Part shown: positions 1 to 9,195 of the stretch, piece after piece
Numbering within the stretch: the stretch's first letter is position 1
Layout: each line of letters opens with the position of its first letter
DNA from: Novosphingobium sp. Gsoil 351
GTDB taxonomy: Bacteria; Pseudomonadota; Alphaproteobacteria; Sphingomonadales; Sphingomonadaceae
Reading direction: 5' to 3'
DNA length: 64,000 bases
Assembly: GCF_009707465.1 (NCBI RefSeq)
Contig: NZ_CP046120.1
Span: 3,129,501 to 3,193,500, forward strand
Translations under genes and position numbers: made by a program
Notes under the pieces: generated by a model
Database searches by the model: none
The model's input: only the letters and a program-made list of their open reading frames with translations
Told to the model about the DNA's origin: nothing

Positions 1-1215
1 TTCGAGCCACAACTCCTTGAGGGCGCGCAGCACGAAGCCGGGCTGGTGCTCGTAGGTGTTACAAAGCGGATCGAGCCGTAAGTTTGGCAGCCGGTTGATC
101 AAAGCGTTAAACGCGATCTGCAACTCGAGCCGCGACAGGCCTGATCCGGGGCAGTGATGTTCGGCTTGGCTGAATGCCATGTGCCGCATCGCGTTGGGCC
201 GGTCGAGCCGAACTGCGTCGGGCTCCTCGAATACCGCGGGATCACGGTTGGCGGCCGCAAAGCGCAGATGAAGCGTTGCTCCGCGAGGGATCGCCACCCC
301 GCGTATTTCTGCGTCGCGGGTTGTGGTCCGGTACAGCCCCTGGGTCGGTGATTCGAGCCGGAGAACTTCTTCGACGAATCCCTTGATCCGCGAACGGTCG
401 GCGCACAGCGCTGCATGGATCAGGGGCTCGCGCAACATGATCCATATCCCCGAGGCGAGCGCGTAAGCCGTGGTCTCGTTTCCGCCGATGTAAAGATGGT
501 CGAGGATCTGCACGATCTCGCCGTCGTCAAGCGCGCGATCGTCGAGCCGGGCCTGGGCCAGTTCGCTGATGATGTCGTCGGCCGGTTCGGCGCGCCGGCG
601 GTCGATCCAGCCTTTGAGGTACTGCTGAAACTCGACCCCCTTTTCGGCGACCCAAATTTCCTGGTCGCGACTGAGTCCGCGCGCGAATGGCAGCGCCCAG
701 GCGTAGGACCATTCGGCAAGACGCGGTTGATCGGCTTCGGGCAGGCCGAGGAGGTCGCCAATCACCGCAGCGGGCAACGGTACCGCAAACCCAGCGACAA
801 ACTCGACTCGACCGGCATCGGCAAATTGGTCGATCAGCGCGGCGACCCGCCGCTTGATCATCGCGCGACTGCGTTCGAGCTGGCCTCCGGCGAAGAACGG
901 ATTGACGAGCGCGCGGAAACGGCGGTGTTCGGGCGGGTCTTGCGACAGCGGGAAAGCTTTGGGCCAGCCCCTCTGTCGATAGATTTCCCTGGCTTCAGGA
1001 TGGAGCAGAAGCGGCTCGCCGCCGTGGCGGTCCGCCTCGGTGGAGAAGCGCTCGCTGTCGCGCACCACCATCGCGATGTCGTCGTAGCGCGTGAGCACGT
1101 AGAGCGTGGTTCCGGGCACCTGGTAGACCGGCGCGGTCTCACGCAGCTGGCGATAGGTCTCGTACCAGTGCTGGCCGGCCTTCGGCCCGAACAGATCGAT
1201 CTGTGCGCTCGCCAA
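1..1215 (-). CDS. Cytochrome P450 (C-terminus cut by window edge)
   Basis: Soluble bacterial P450 that probably hydroxylates a hydrophobic substrate with electrons from a ferredoxin. The open frame covers 405 codons and leaves the window without a stop, so only a few residues are missing. Seen: I-helix GGNETT at about 244-249, ExxR at 283-286 and the heme loop FSQAEHHCPG around 348-357 with the ligand Cys355. The loop has Ala where the family usually has Gly (FxxGxHxCxG). The start is TTG at 1215, chosen because AAGGAGGA lies 7 bases upstream and no in-frame ATG exists nearby. It is divergent from the monooxygenase-fold/SDR pair, which suggests a common pathway. The substrate cannot be read from the sequence. 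Confidence 0.9.
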   Translation of the reverse strand, partial: MASAQIDLFGPKAGQHWYETYRQLRETAPVYQVPGTTLYVLTRYDDIAMVVRDSERFSTEADRHGGEPLLLHPEAREIYRQRGWPKAFPLSQDPPEHRRFRALVNPFFAGGQLERSRAMIKRRVAALIDQFADAGRVEFVAGFAVPLPAAVIGDLLGLPEADQPRLAEWSYAWALPFARGLSRDQEIWVAEKGVEFQQYLKGWIDRRRAEPADDIISELAQARLDDRALDDGEIVQILDHLYIGGNETTAYALASGIWIMLREPLIHAALCADRSRIKGFVEEVLRLESPTQGLYRTTTRDAEIRGVAIPRGATLHLRFAAANRDPAVFEEPDAVRLDRPNAMRHMAFSQAEHHCPGSGLSRLELQIAFNALINRLPNLRLDPLCNTYEHQPGFVLRALKELWLE

Positions 1216-1340
1216 GTTGAAATCCTCCTTGCCCGTGCCGCCGCCTACCCGCTGAAGAGCATTGCAAGCAGCAGTGCTGCCTGTTAGTGAGATCCCAGCC
1301 AGTGTGGCAACTAGTAAATTGGGCCAGGGAGACCCGGGGG

Positions 1341-1760
1341 ATGGCAACCGCGCTAATCCGCATGCGCATCAAGCAGGGTGAAACAGTAGCCTTCGAGGCC
1401 ATGGCCCGGGCGCTTTACGATCAGTCGCACCACTGCGAGCGCGCTCTGTTGCGCTATGAATACTGGCGCGGACAGGAGCCCGGTACGTATTATTGCCTCC
1501 AGGCCTTCGCCGATTACGCTGGCTTCCTCACTTACGAGACTGCACCCTACCATGAGGCCGCGGCCGCACCGATCATGGCGCTTATTGCCGATTTCGACCT
1601 GCAATGGGTCGATCCGGTTGCCGGAGCGGCACCGCTGAACCCGTCGCTCGAACAATTGCTCGCTTCGGGCTCGGGCGACCGCGAGACGTTCTACGCCGGG
1701 CTCTTCCCGCTAAAGCGCGCGGCCTGGTGGCCGGCCACTGCGAGGAGTGAGCAGCCATGA
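1341..1760 (+). CDS. Antibiotic-biosynthesis-monooxygenase-like (dimeric alpha/beta barrel) protein
   Basis: A 139-residue protein resembling the ABM/quinol-monooxygenase fold, a small ferredoxin-like barrel that often acts without cofactor on quinols or as a heme-binding or accessory protein. The N-terminal 90 residues fit the fold: an initial strand (ATALIRMRIKQGE), a long helix, then a strand pair around YYCLQAFADYAGFLTYE. The tail of about 45 residues is extra. The ATG at 1341 was preferred over an upstream start because of the preceding purine-rich stretch. The stop overlaps the start of the next SDR gene as ATGA, so the two are probably co-translated. Family assignment is by pattern only. 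Confidence 0.6.
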   Translation: MATALIRMRIKQGETVAFEAMARALYDQSHHCERALLRYEYWRGQEPGTYYCLQAFADYAGFLTYETAPYHEAAAAPIMALIADFDLQWVDPVAGAAPLNPSLEQLLASGSGDRETFYAGLFPLKRAAWWPATARSEQP

Positions 1761-2500
1761 ACGGCAGGGTCGCTGGAAAGGTCGTGATTGTGACCGGCGG
1801 CGCGCGCGGACAGGGCGCGGCACATGCGCGCCGTCTAGCCGGCGAGGGCGCCTGCGTGATCGTCGCCGATCTGCGCGAAGACCAGGCCCAAGCGCTAGCT
1901 GCGGATCTCCCGAACGGGGCTTGGGCGATGCGCCATGACGTGGCCAATCCGGCCGACTGGGACCGGCTGATCGCGCGCGTCGGGGAACGCCACGGTCGGC
2001 TTGATGGACTCGTCAACAATGCGGGGATCGCCATCATGGCGGATCTGGGCGCAACAGACCTTGCGACCTATCAGCGCACGATCTCGATCAACCAGACCGG
2101 CACGTACTTGGGCATGGCCGCCGCCAGCTCGCTGATGAAAGCGACGGGTGGTGGTTCGATCGTCAACATCTCCTCGATCGCGGGGATCAAGGCCGATCCC
2201 CTGTTCTTCGCCTATACCGCCAGTAAGTGGGCGGTGCGCGGGATGACTCGCGCCGCGGCGCGCTCGCTCGCGCCCGATCGCATCCGTGTCAATGTCGTCA
2301 TGCCCGGCATCATCGACACGCCGATGCTGACCGAAGCGGTTCCCGGGCTCGACGTCGCGGGCTTCGCAGCGGGCGCCACGCCGCTGGGCCGCGCCGGCCA
2401 GCCCGATGAGGTGGCAATGGCGATTGTCTACCTGATCTCTGATGAAAGTGCGTTCGTGACCGGGGCGGAACTGGCGGTCGATGGTGGAATCGTTGCCTGA
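1757..2500 (+). CDS. Short-chain dehydrogenase/reductase, hydroxysteroid-dehydrogenase-like
   Basis: Classical SDR of 247 residues that oxidises or reduces an alcohol/ketone pair with NAD(P). Seen: glycine motif TGGARGQG at 13-20, NNAG at 87-90, catalytic Ser at 139-140, YTASK with Tyr153 and Lys157, and PG at the start of the substrate loop. An Asp after the second strand (VIVADLR) favours NAD. It overlaps the preceding ABM-like gene by four bases (ATGA). Together with the divergent P450 it may process a hydroxylated, possibly terpenoid or steroid-like, substrate; that is inference. The C-terminus LAVDGGIVA is typical and complete. Confidence 0.9.
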   Translation: MNGRVAGKVVIVTGGARGQGAAHARRLAGEGACVIVADLREDQAQALAADLPNGAWAMRHDVANPADWDRLIARVGERHGRLDGLVNNAGIAIMADLGATDLATYQRTISINQTGTYLGMAAASSLMKATGGGSIVNISSIAGIKADPLFFAYTASKWAVRGMTRAAARSLAPDRIRVNVVMPGIIDTPMLTEAVPGLDVAGFAAGATPLGRAGQPDEVAMAIVYLISDESAFVTGAELAVDGGIVA

Positions 2501-3084
2501 CCCTATTGCGCGGCTGGCCGGGCCCTTGCGACCTCCAAACAGCGCTCCGGTTGTGGACCCAAGGTGACCCCTATTCTCGGGCCCACGCTTCAACCTGACC
2601 GGCCGCGTCTAACAACGCGTTACCACGGGTCTAAGGGAAGGTTCCCCGGCACTTGGGGGAGATGGCCGGGGAACAGTCGTCGATGGGGCGAAGCTGCAAC
2701 CCGCCGCGACCCAGCTACTAGCCGGCTGCCGCTAGCCAACGGTAACCGATCGGGTCAGTGAGTTGACTGCTGCGACAGCGGGCTGGCGAGCAGGCGCTCT
2801 GCCATTTTCTTCCAGATCGAGAACGGGTGCTTCTCGCGGCCAAGATCGCTTCGATATTGCCTCCTGTTTTCTGCTCCCGAGATCGTTTAGAACGCACGAA
2901 CCCGTCGCATTGCGAGGAATGATCGCGTGCGCCGTCGCGGATGGCGAGCGACGGTACTGGCAGCGATGTCTGAGTGGATTTCCGGAACCGGTCCTTCCGG
3001 AATCGGCCCCGTTGCTGACTTTGCCCCCGCGCCCTGATCTATCCCGCTTCTAGCTACCCTTGAGGCAACAAATTTCGTCTATCT
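2501..3084. other. Intergenic stretch with no supported gene
   Basis: About 580 bases between the convergent ends of the SDR gene and the S41 peptidase gene. Short open frames exist on both strands (the longest at 2763-3053, +), but none has a ribosome-binding site, a family motif or convincing codon use. I see no strong terminator hairpin with a T run. Confidence 0.5.
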
Positions 3085-4353
3085 TCATGGTTTCGGTTGG
3101 CACCCAGACTCAACGTCAATTGCGGCCACAACCGGATCGATCGATCCATTCCGTTCGGCCTGCTCGAGGTAGACGCACGGCCGGAAGCTCGCGCGGGGCT
3201 GCCCCGGCACCGTAAAGAGTTCTTCGGTGCCAAGATCGATCTTGGCCTTGGACCCGGCGATAGTCTCGTTGCTCAGCGCACCTAACAAGTGGGCGAGTTC
3301 TGAGCCGACGGTAGTGGCGCCGATCGCATCGAAGCCGATCATCAACCCTTCGCCCATGCTGCCGGTCCAGTGACCGCCGGCCACATAGATCTTCCCCGAA
3401 TAACGCTCGCCAAATGGCGCGACATACTCGACGAACTTGCGGGTCGGTCCATAGACGCGTGCTTCATAGGGGATCACGTGCATTTGGTATGGCATGTCTC
3501 GGGTTACGAAATGACCCATGATGCCACGCGCAACGCTCGTATTGCCTCCGCTCGGCGTGTTGCGAAGGTCGATCAACAACGCCCGGGTGTCTGCTAGCGA
3601 ATGCAGCGCATTACCGAATTCGGCGATTAGCCCGTTGTTGCCCAAAGAATTGTTGATGCGGATGATCCCCAAGTCTCCGCGTCGCTCAGTCTCGAGCATT
3701 GGACCGCTCGACACGCGCTTTGCCTGCTCGGCGGTAGCGGCGAGGGTGAATCCCTTGCGCTTTTGCCCCGCGATCAACTCCATCGACCGGGGCTGGCCGC
3801 GATGGCCGGCAAGCGCTGTGTTGAGCGCGAAGTCGACCTGCGGCGGGGTAAGTTGCGCGAAGGGTCGTCCGGTGATCGCCTCAATCGACGCCCGGAGCGG
3901 CCGGCCGGCGATCGTTGCGATGGTCATACCGGGCCGAATGCCCTGGTTCGACGCGTCGCTCCCGGCGCGCACTTCTTCGACGCGGAAGTCCTTGCCGTTG
4001 TAGTGGGCGAAAATATCCGACGAGGTCGGAATGACTGCCCAGTCGCTCGCATCGAGCGGTCCGACGACGAAGTGGGGATCGGCGAAATTGTGCGCAACGA
4101 GCTGCAGTACATCGATGAATTCGGCATCGGTTCGCGCTGCCTTGGCGCGAGGCGCGAAGGTCGAAAGTATGGCATTTCCATCGATGCCGGGACGCTCGAG
4201 GTACGCGTAACCCCGGCGCACGAGTTGCTCGAACGAAGTCCACGCCGCACTGCTGTCGAAGGCGCCCGGCGGGTCCTCGGCTCGAAGGTGGTGCGAAATC
4301 ACACCCAGCAGCAGTGCTGCGGTAAGGCGACGGTTTCGGAGCCGAACGAGCAT
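3085..4353 (-). CDS. Exported S41-family (C-terminal-processing-like) peptidase
   Basis: A 422-residue protein with an N-terminal hydrophobic segment (about 9-20) that looks like a signal peptide, then a helical region, a PDZ-like segment around 120-155 (GIRPGMTIATIAGRPL) and an S41 core. The probable nucleophile is Ser332 in GHWTGSMGEG; LIDLRNTPSGG near 260-270 matches the strand-loop that precedes it in the family. It probably acts in the periplasm or is secreted. It stands alone, transcribed toward the SDR gene on the other strand, and has no obvious operon partner. Substrate unknown; a catalytically altered member is possible. Confidence 0.75.
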   Translation of the reverse strand: MLVRLRNRRLTAALLLGVISHHLRAEDPPGAFDSSAAWTSFEQLVRRGYAYLERPGIDGNAILSTFAPRAKAARTDAEFIDVLQLVAHNFADPHFVVGPLDASDWAVIPTSSDIFAHYNGKDFRVEEVRAGSDASNQGIRPGMTIATIAGRPLRASIEAITGRPFAQLTPPQVDFALNTALAGHRGQPRSMELIAGQKRKGFTLAATAEQAKRVSSGPMLETERRGDLGIIRINNSLGNNGLIAEFGNALHSLADTRALLIDLRNTPSGGNTSVARGIMGHFVTRDMPYQMHVIPYEARVYGPTRKFVEYVAPFGERYSGKIYVAGGHWTGSMGEGLMIGFDAIGATTVGSELAHLLGALSNETIAGSKAKIDLGTEELFTVPGQPRASFRPCVYLEQAERNGSIDPVVAAIDVESGCQPKP

Positions 4354-4535
4354 TGGCGCCGACTTACCCGCATCTGCGCGAGGCGTCGCGCCGATAATGC
4401 GCCTTCCTCTGACGAGTTGCGGGCGTGAGGGACACGATAGGTCATCCGATTAGGCAGCTTCGGTGGCAATCCGACCCTAGAGTTACCAGTCCCCTAGCGG
4501 CCCCCAAAAGGCCGCTTTCCCAAGCTTCGACCGTA

Positions 4536-5309
4536 TCAGAGCGTCATACCTGCATCAGCGATGAGGTTGGCGCCGGTGATCTGGGCCGCGCTCTCACTCA
4601 TCAAAAGCGCGATCAGCTCCGCGATCTCGTCCGCGCTTGCATAGCGTCGCAGCGGCGTGCGGATAGCAAGGGCGTCGAAAGCACCGTTCTCGCTGCCGGT
4701 CTGCTCGGCCAGCGCCTCGAAGAAGTCCAGTCCCCGGAAAAGAGGTGTCCGCACCCCTCCGGGTGAGATTGCGTTGACGCGAATACCTCTTGGCGCGGCC
4801 TCAAGCGCGGCAATCTTGGCCAGTTGGACGATGCCAGCCTTCGACGCCCCGTACCCGGCAGAACCCGCCGATGGCTTCACCCCCATCGACGAGCCGACCA
4901 TGACGATAGAGCCGCCATCCTCGATCAGCCGCAGCGCGGCGCGTGTGGTCAGAAAGGTCCCGGTCAGGTTGACCGCCAGCACCCGCGACCAGACTTCGGG
5001 ATCGAGCTCGACGATCGGTTGCGTCTCGTGCCCGATCCCGGCGTTGGCCAGCGCGAACCCGATGTTGCCGAAGCGATCGGCGATCCGGGCCACGAAGTCT
5101 TCCCAGACCGAGGCGTCGCCGACATCGCCGGCGGCGACCAGCGAAGGGCACGGCAGGTCGCCCGCCAGTCGCGCAAGCCCGTCGGCGTCGCGATCGAGCA
5201 GCGCGAGCCCCTTGGTACCCTCGGCAGCGGCAAGGCGGGCGAAGGCTGCGCCGATGCCCGAAGCCGCGCCGGTGACCAGGCCGACCTTGCCCGAGAAACG
5301 CGCGCTCAT
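4536..5309 (-). CDS. Short-chain dehydrogenase/reductase
   Basis: Classical SDR of 257 residues. Seen: TGAASGIG at 13-20, NAG at 89-91, Ser at 140-141, YGASK with Tyr153 and Lys157, and SPGGVRTPL in the substrate loop. The Asp in LLDRDADG after strand two suggests NAD rather than NADP. Its start overlaps the stop of the upstream reductase gene (ATGA at 5306-5309), making it the last gene of a four-gene operon that starts with the TonB receptor at 9053. It probably handles an alcohol or ketone intermediate of the compound imported by that receptor. Confidence 0.9.
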   Translation of the reverse strand: MSARFSGKVGLVTGAASGIGAAFARLAAAEGTKGLALLDRDADGLARLAGDLPCPSLVAAGDVGDASVWEDFVARIADRFGNIGFALANAGIGHETQPIVELDPEVWSRVLAVNLTGTFLTTRAALRLIEDGGSIVMVGSSMGVKPSAGSAGYGASKAGIVQLAKIAALEAAPRGIRVNAISPGGVRTPLFRGLDFFEALAEQTGSENGAFDALAIRTPLRRYASADEIAELIALLMSESAAQITGANLIADAGMTL

Positions 5310-6310
5310 GCCACGCGGACCAGCATCTTGCCGTGGTTCGCCCCGTCAAACAGCAGATTGAGGGCTTCCGGTGCTCGGTCGAGCCCGTCGACGATCGTCT
5401 CGTCGGCCACGATCCGGCCGGCGCGCAGCCATTCGACCAGCTGGCCCACCGCCTTCGGCCACAGCTTCTCGCAATCGATCAGGTTGAAGCCCTGGACCTT
5501 GAGCCGCTTGGCCATAATCGACGCCCAGTCGTAGCGCGTCGAGCCGCGCCCTTCGTAGATGGAGATCATGCCCGACAGCGCGATCCGCCCGCGCGCGTTC
5601 ATCCGCGCGATTGCCGTCTCCATGACGGCGCCGCCGACATTCTCGAACAGCACGTCGATCCCTTCTCGAGTGGTCGCGCGAAGCTGCTCGGCAAAGTCGT
5701 CGGCGCGATAATCGACCGCGGCATCGAAGCCGTAGCGTTCGACGAGCATTCGTACCTTGTCCGATCCGCCAGCGACGCCGACGACGCGGGCGCCCCGCAG
5801 CTTGGCGATCTGACCGGCGGCCGAGCCGACCGAGCCGGCTGCGGCGGTCACCACCGCGGTGTCGCCTTCGCCGACCCCGGCGACTTCGACCATGCCGGCA
5901 TAGGCGGTCACCCCGTTCGGACCGCAAATGCCAAGGAACCTCTCGGGAGCAACGTCGAGCCCAGTTGGAACTTTCGCCAGGCCCAGCGCGCCGCCCGGGC
6001 GCAGCAGCGCATAGTCCTGCCAGCCGGTCATTCCAAACACCAGGTCCCCCGGCGCAAAACCGTCGAGCCGGGAGTCGACGACTTCGGCGAGTCCGCCCGC
6101 GCGCATCACCTCGCCGAGAGCGACCGGCGGCATGTACTGCGGCACATCCTTCATCCACACCCGATTGGTCGGGTCCACCGAGAGGAACAGGGTGCGCGCA
6201 AGCACCGCGCCGTCCTCGACCGGGGGCGGCTGCGATTCCTCGTAGGAGAAATCATCGAGCGAGACGCGGCTCTCGGGCCGGCGGGCGAGCTTGAGTTGGC
6301 GGTTGATCAT
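5306..6310 (-). CDS. NADP-dependent zinc-free medium-chain reductase (PTGR/CurA-like)
   Basis: A 334-residue member of the zinc-independent medium-chain dehydrogenases that reduce alpha,beta-unsaturated ketones with NADPH. Seen: N-terminal SVDPTNRVWM, typical of the leukotriene B4 dehydrogenase/CurA group, the Rossmann loop AAGSVGSAAG at about 157-166, and FENVGG near 225. No zinc-ligand pattern is visible. It lies 12 bases after the DUF3237 gene and overlaps the following SDR by four bases. A double-bond reductase next to a ketone/alcohol SDR suggests stepwise saturation of an enone; this order is inference. Confidence 0.88.
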   Translation of the reverse strand: MINRQLKLARRPESRVSLDDFSYEESQPPPVEDGAVLARTLFLSVDPTNRVWMKDVPQYMPPVALGEVMRAGGLAEVVDSRLDGFAPGDLVFGMTGWQDYALLRPGGALGLAKVPTGLDVAPERFLGICGPNGVTAYAGMVEVAGVGEGDTAVVTAAAGSVGSAAGQIAKLRGARVVGVAGGSDKVRMLVERYGFDAAVDYRADDFAEQLRATTREGIDVLFENVGGAVMETAIARMNARGRIALSGMISIYEGRGSTRYDWASIMAKRLKVQGFNLIDCEKLWPKAVGQLVEWLRAGRIVADETIVDGLDRAPEALNLLFDGANHGKMLVRVA

Positions 6311-6322
6311 CTCGAGGGACCT

Positions 6323-6772
6323 TCAAACGACCGCGTAAAGGCGATAGCGGAGCCAGCGCTCCCGGGCGTTGGAAATGCCCTTGCCGATGCACTGCAAGCC
6401 ATTGAGCCAGGCGTAGCGGGCGTCGCCGGTCTCGTAGCGCGGGCTGACGAAGACCGGGTGCACGCCGCCCGGATCGAATTGCACCCGGCCGCGATACTCG
6501 GAGAATATCAACGCGCCGTCGTCGGTCTTGAGGGTGGCCCGGACATCGAGCGCACCGCTCCCTCCATCGGCCGATACCGTTACCCAATCGGCGGCCGCGG
6601 TCCCGGCCAGCGAGGCCTTGAGCCGGGGGCCTTCGACGCGTGCCGCGGTGACGTCGACGATCAGGCGTCCGCCGAACGGGGCATCGAGCAGCGCGTGCGC
6701 CGGCGCGAGCTGGGCCTCGACGTTGCCGAGGAACTCGAGCCGCGCCTCGGGCAAGGCGTCGAAGACCCTCAT
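6323..6772 (-). CDS. DUF3237 family protein
   Basis: A 149-residue protein of the DUF3237 type: a lipocalin-like small beta-barrel domain without a firmly known reaction, often beside aromatic or terpenoid catabolic genes in sphingomonads. Recognised by GGRLIVDVTAARVEGPRLKA-type strands near the N-terminus, a central DVRATLKTDDGALI strand and a C-terminal YAWLNGLQCIGKG motif. The ATG at 6772 overlaps the stop of the TonB receptor gene (ATGA), which fixes the start and shows translational coupling. It has no signal peptide, so it is presumably cytoplasmic. Confidence 0.75.
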   Translation of the reverse strand: MRVFDALPEARLEFLGNVEAQLAPAHALLDAPFGGRLIVDVTAARVEGPRLKASLAGTAAADWVTVSADGGSGALDVRATLKTDDGALIFSEYRGRVQFDPGGVHPVFVSPRYETGDARYAWLNGLQCIGKGISNARERWLRYRLYAVV

Positions 6773-9053
6773 CAGAACCGCACCGTACCGGTCACGCCGT
6801 AAGTGCGCGGGGCATTGTAAGTCCTGTTGCCAAAACCGAGCGACGCAACGTTGAGACCCTGGACGACGTGCTGGTTGTCGGTGAGGTTCTTGCCCCACAG
6901 CGCCACCTCCCAGCGGTCGTCGGCCGCGCCCACCGCGATCCGCGCGTCGAGCAGCCAATAGGCGCCCGACTTGATCAGCGGATCGTTGGCCGCGTCCTTG
7001 AACACGCCGTCGCTGTAGCGCGCGCTGGCGAGCATCGAGGCCTTGAGCGTCGTCCACAGCGGAAATTCGTAACGGGCGCGGCCGTTGAAGGTGAACGAGG
7101 GCGCATTGGGGAGTTCGTTCCCGGCAGCGACCGGGCCGGCGCCGGTGACGAAGCTGCCGAGGCGGGTCTTGAGCAGTCCGATTCCGGCGAACAGGTCGAG
7201 ACCCGTGAGCGGCCGCCAATCGACATCGAGATCGGCGCCGTAGACTTTGGCGTGGCCGATATTGCCGAGCCGCTGGACCGGAATGGCGCCGCCGTCGTCG
7301 CGGACGAACGTTTGGACGTCGTCGTAATCGTAGTAGAACAGCGCGGCGTTGGCGAGGATCGTACGGCCGGCTAGCCGCGCATGTCCGCCGACTTCGTAGG
7401 CCGTCAGCGTCTCCGGACGATAGGGGATCAGCGCGCGATTGTCGGTGGTGATACCGCTGAAGAAGCCGCCGCTCTTCCGGCCTCGGGAAATGCTTGCGTA
7501 AATCAGGCTGCCGCCCGGCGTCGGTTTGTACTCGAGCGCAATCCGCCCGGTCAGGTTGGTGTCGGAGATGCTGTCGTCACGGAAGGTGAGGGCGACGGGT
7601 CCGGGCACGCCAGGCGCACACAGTCCGGCCGGCGTGCACAGGAAGCTGAATCCGAGCGGGTTGAGGTCGGTGGTTCCACCGACGTAGCTGCGCTTCTCCC
7701 AAGTGAGGCGCAGCCCGGTCACCAGCGAGAGCCGGTCCCCAAGGCTCCAGTCGACATTGGCGAACGTCGCCGCCGAATCCGTCTTCTGGTCGGCGTCGAT
7801 CTGGGTCTGGGTGACGAACAGGTCGAGATGGTCGCCCGGGGTGCGAACCGTGACGCGATCGTGCGAGTAGAACGCGCCGATCAGCCAGTCCGAGACGCCG
7901 AGCTGGCCGAACAGGTGCAGTTCCTGCGTGAACTGCCTGATTTTGTCGTTCTGGACGAAATCGACCTGGCGCGCGGGTGTGGCGTCGGAATCGATGTCGA
8001 AGCCGCGGTCCTGCCAGCGGTACCCGGTGATCGAGCGCAATTCGACCGCGCCAAGATCGGCCTCGACCTTAAGCGTCGCGTCCCAGCTGTCGATGTCGTA
8101 GAACGCGTCGCGCGCCCAGTCGCGCGGAACGGATCGCCATCGGTGTCGGTGTAGCCGAAAAAGTCGGTGCACTGACTGTTGTCGACACGACCGGCCAGTA
8201 CCGGCGCGCAGGGACCGCCGGTCAGCGGGTTGACGGTCCCGAAGAACTCGCCTTGGCCCATCTCGGAGCGCGAGCGCAGGCCTTCGACCTTGAGCGTGAC
8301 CGCGAGGGCATCGTCCGGTCTCCAGCTGAGCTGCGCCCGGCCTGTCAAAATGTTGCGCTCGCCCAGCGTTTCGCCGGGAAGACGACGGCTGGTCCAATAC
8401 CCTTTGCCCTGCTGAACCGTGCGGGCGGAGACTCGGGCGGCCAGCGTATCGCTGAGTGGCACGTTGACGAAGCCTTCCGCTTCGAACGCATTGAAGTTCC
8501 CGTACCCGGCCGAGGCGCGCGCGGAGAACGAGTCGTCGGGCCGCGCGGTGAGAATGTTGACCGCGCCGGCGGTCGAATTGCGTCCGTAGAGCGTGCCTTG
8601 CGGACCCTTGAGCACCTCGATCCGTTCGAGATCATAGATCTCGCTGCTCATGAGCGCGATCGAGGCGAGCGGCACCTCGTCGACGTAGACCCCGGCGGAG
8701 GGGCTGTTGGTCGAACTGAAGTCGTCGAGGCCGATCCCACGGATGGTCACCACGGGGAGCGCACCGGGCACCTGCTCCTTGATGTCGACGTTGGGGACGG
8801 CCGCAGCAATGTTTTCGATCTGGCTGATCCGCGCTTCCTGGATCGAGCGCTCGGACAGCGCAGCGATGCTTATTCCCACATCGGTTAGCTGCTGCTCACG
8901 CCGCTGCGCGGTGACGACAATTTCCCCGGAGACGCCGGAGCTGCCGTCGTCCGCCGCAGTCGTGGAGGCTTGGCCAAGGGCGCAAGTCGGGACGGCGGTG
9001 GCGCTCAGGAAAGCGAGGGTCAGTCCGCTGCGGATCCTTGTTGCCTTGAGCAT
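6772..9053 (-). CDS. TonB-dependent outer-membrane receptor (one-base frameshift near 8122-8128)
   Basis: Outer-membrane receptor for an unknown ligand. The N-terminal part has a signal peptide ending near ALGQA, a TonB-box-like segment GEIVVTAQRREQ, and plug motifs RIEVLKGPQGTLYGRN and AGAVNI. The barrel runs to the terminal aromatic residue (GTVRF). Reading continues from the first frame (ending near DGDPFRA) into another (RDWARDAFYD) at about 8122-8128, where one base seems to be missing in a GCGCG run. Restoring it gives 760 residues, normal for the family. ATG at 9053 follows GGGGAGAAAG. It is first gene of the TBDR-DUF3237-reductase-SDR operon. Real decay or sequence error is undecided. 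Confidence 0.88.
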
Positions 9054-9107
9054 TTTCTTTCTCCCCAGACCCGGTTGGCTTGTGCCAGTGCTTGTAGCAC
9101 CTGTTTT

Positions 9108-9121
9108 ACATATGAGTATGT
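9108..9121. promoter_or_regulatory. Palindromic operator candidate, site 1
   Basis: ACATATGAGTATGT: perfect 5-bp inverted arms (ACATA/TATGT) around TGAG. It lies between the divergent TonB receptor and double-TetR genes, about 55 bases upstream of the receptor start, and shares its pattern with the site at 9162. A TetR operator is the natural reading; binding is inference. Confidence 0.6.
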
Positions 9122-9161
9122 TTGCATATCGACACGTCGAATTGGGCTTGTCAAGTGATTT

Positions 9162-9177
9162 GACATATGCGTATGTC
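9162..9177. promoter_or_regulatory. Palindromic operator candidate, site 2
   Basis: GACATATGCGTATGTC: perfect 6-bp arms around TGCG, matching site 1 in core and arm sequence. Centres of the two sites are 55 bp apart, close to five helical turns, so a protein could contact both on one DNA face. It lies 19 bases before the double-TetR start and may mediate autoregulation. Confidence 0.6.
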
Positions 9178-9195
9178 TTTCTACCGAGGAGCCAG

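Noticed and set aside
2763..3053. 96-codon + strand frame between two genes
   Set aside because: No ribosome site, no hydrophobic or conserved segment, unusual composition.
5333..6802. Long open frame of 489 codons on the + strand
   Set aside because: It lies opposite the reductase and DUF3237 genes, has no motif, and reflects high G+C in the third positions of the true genes.
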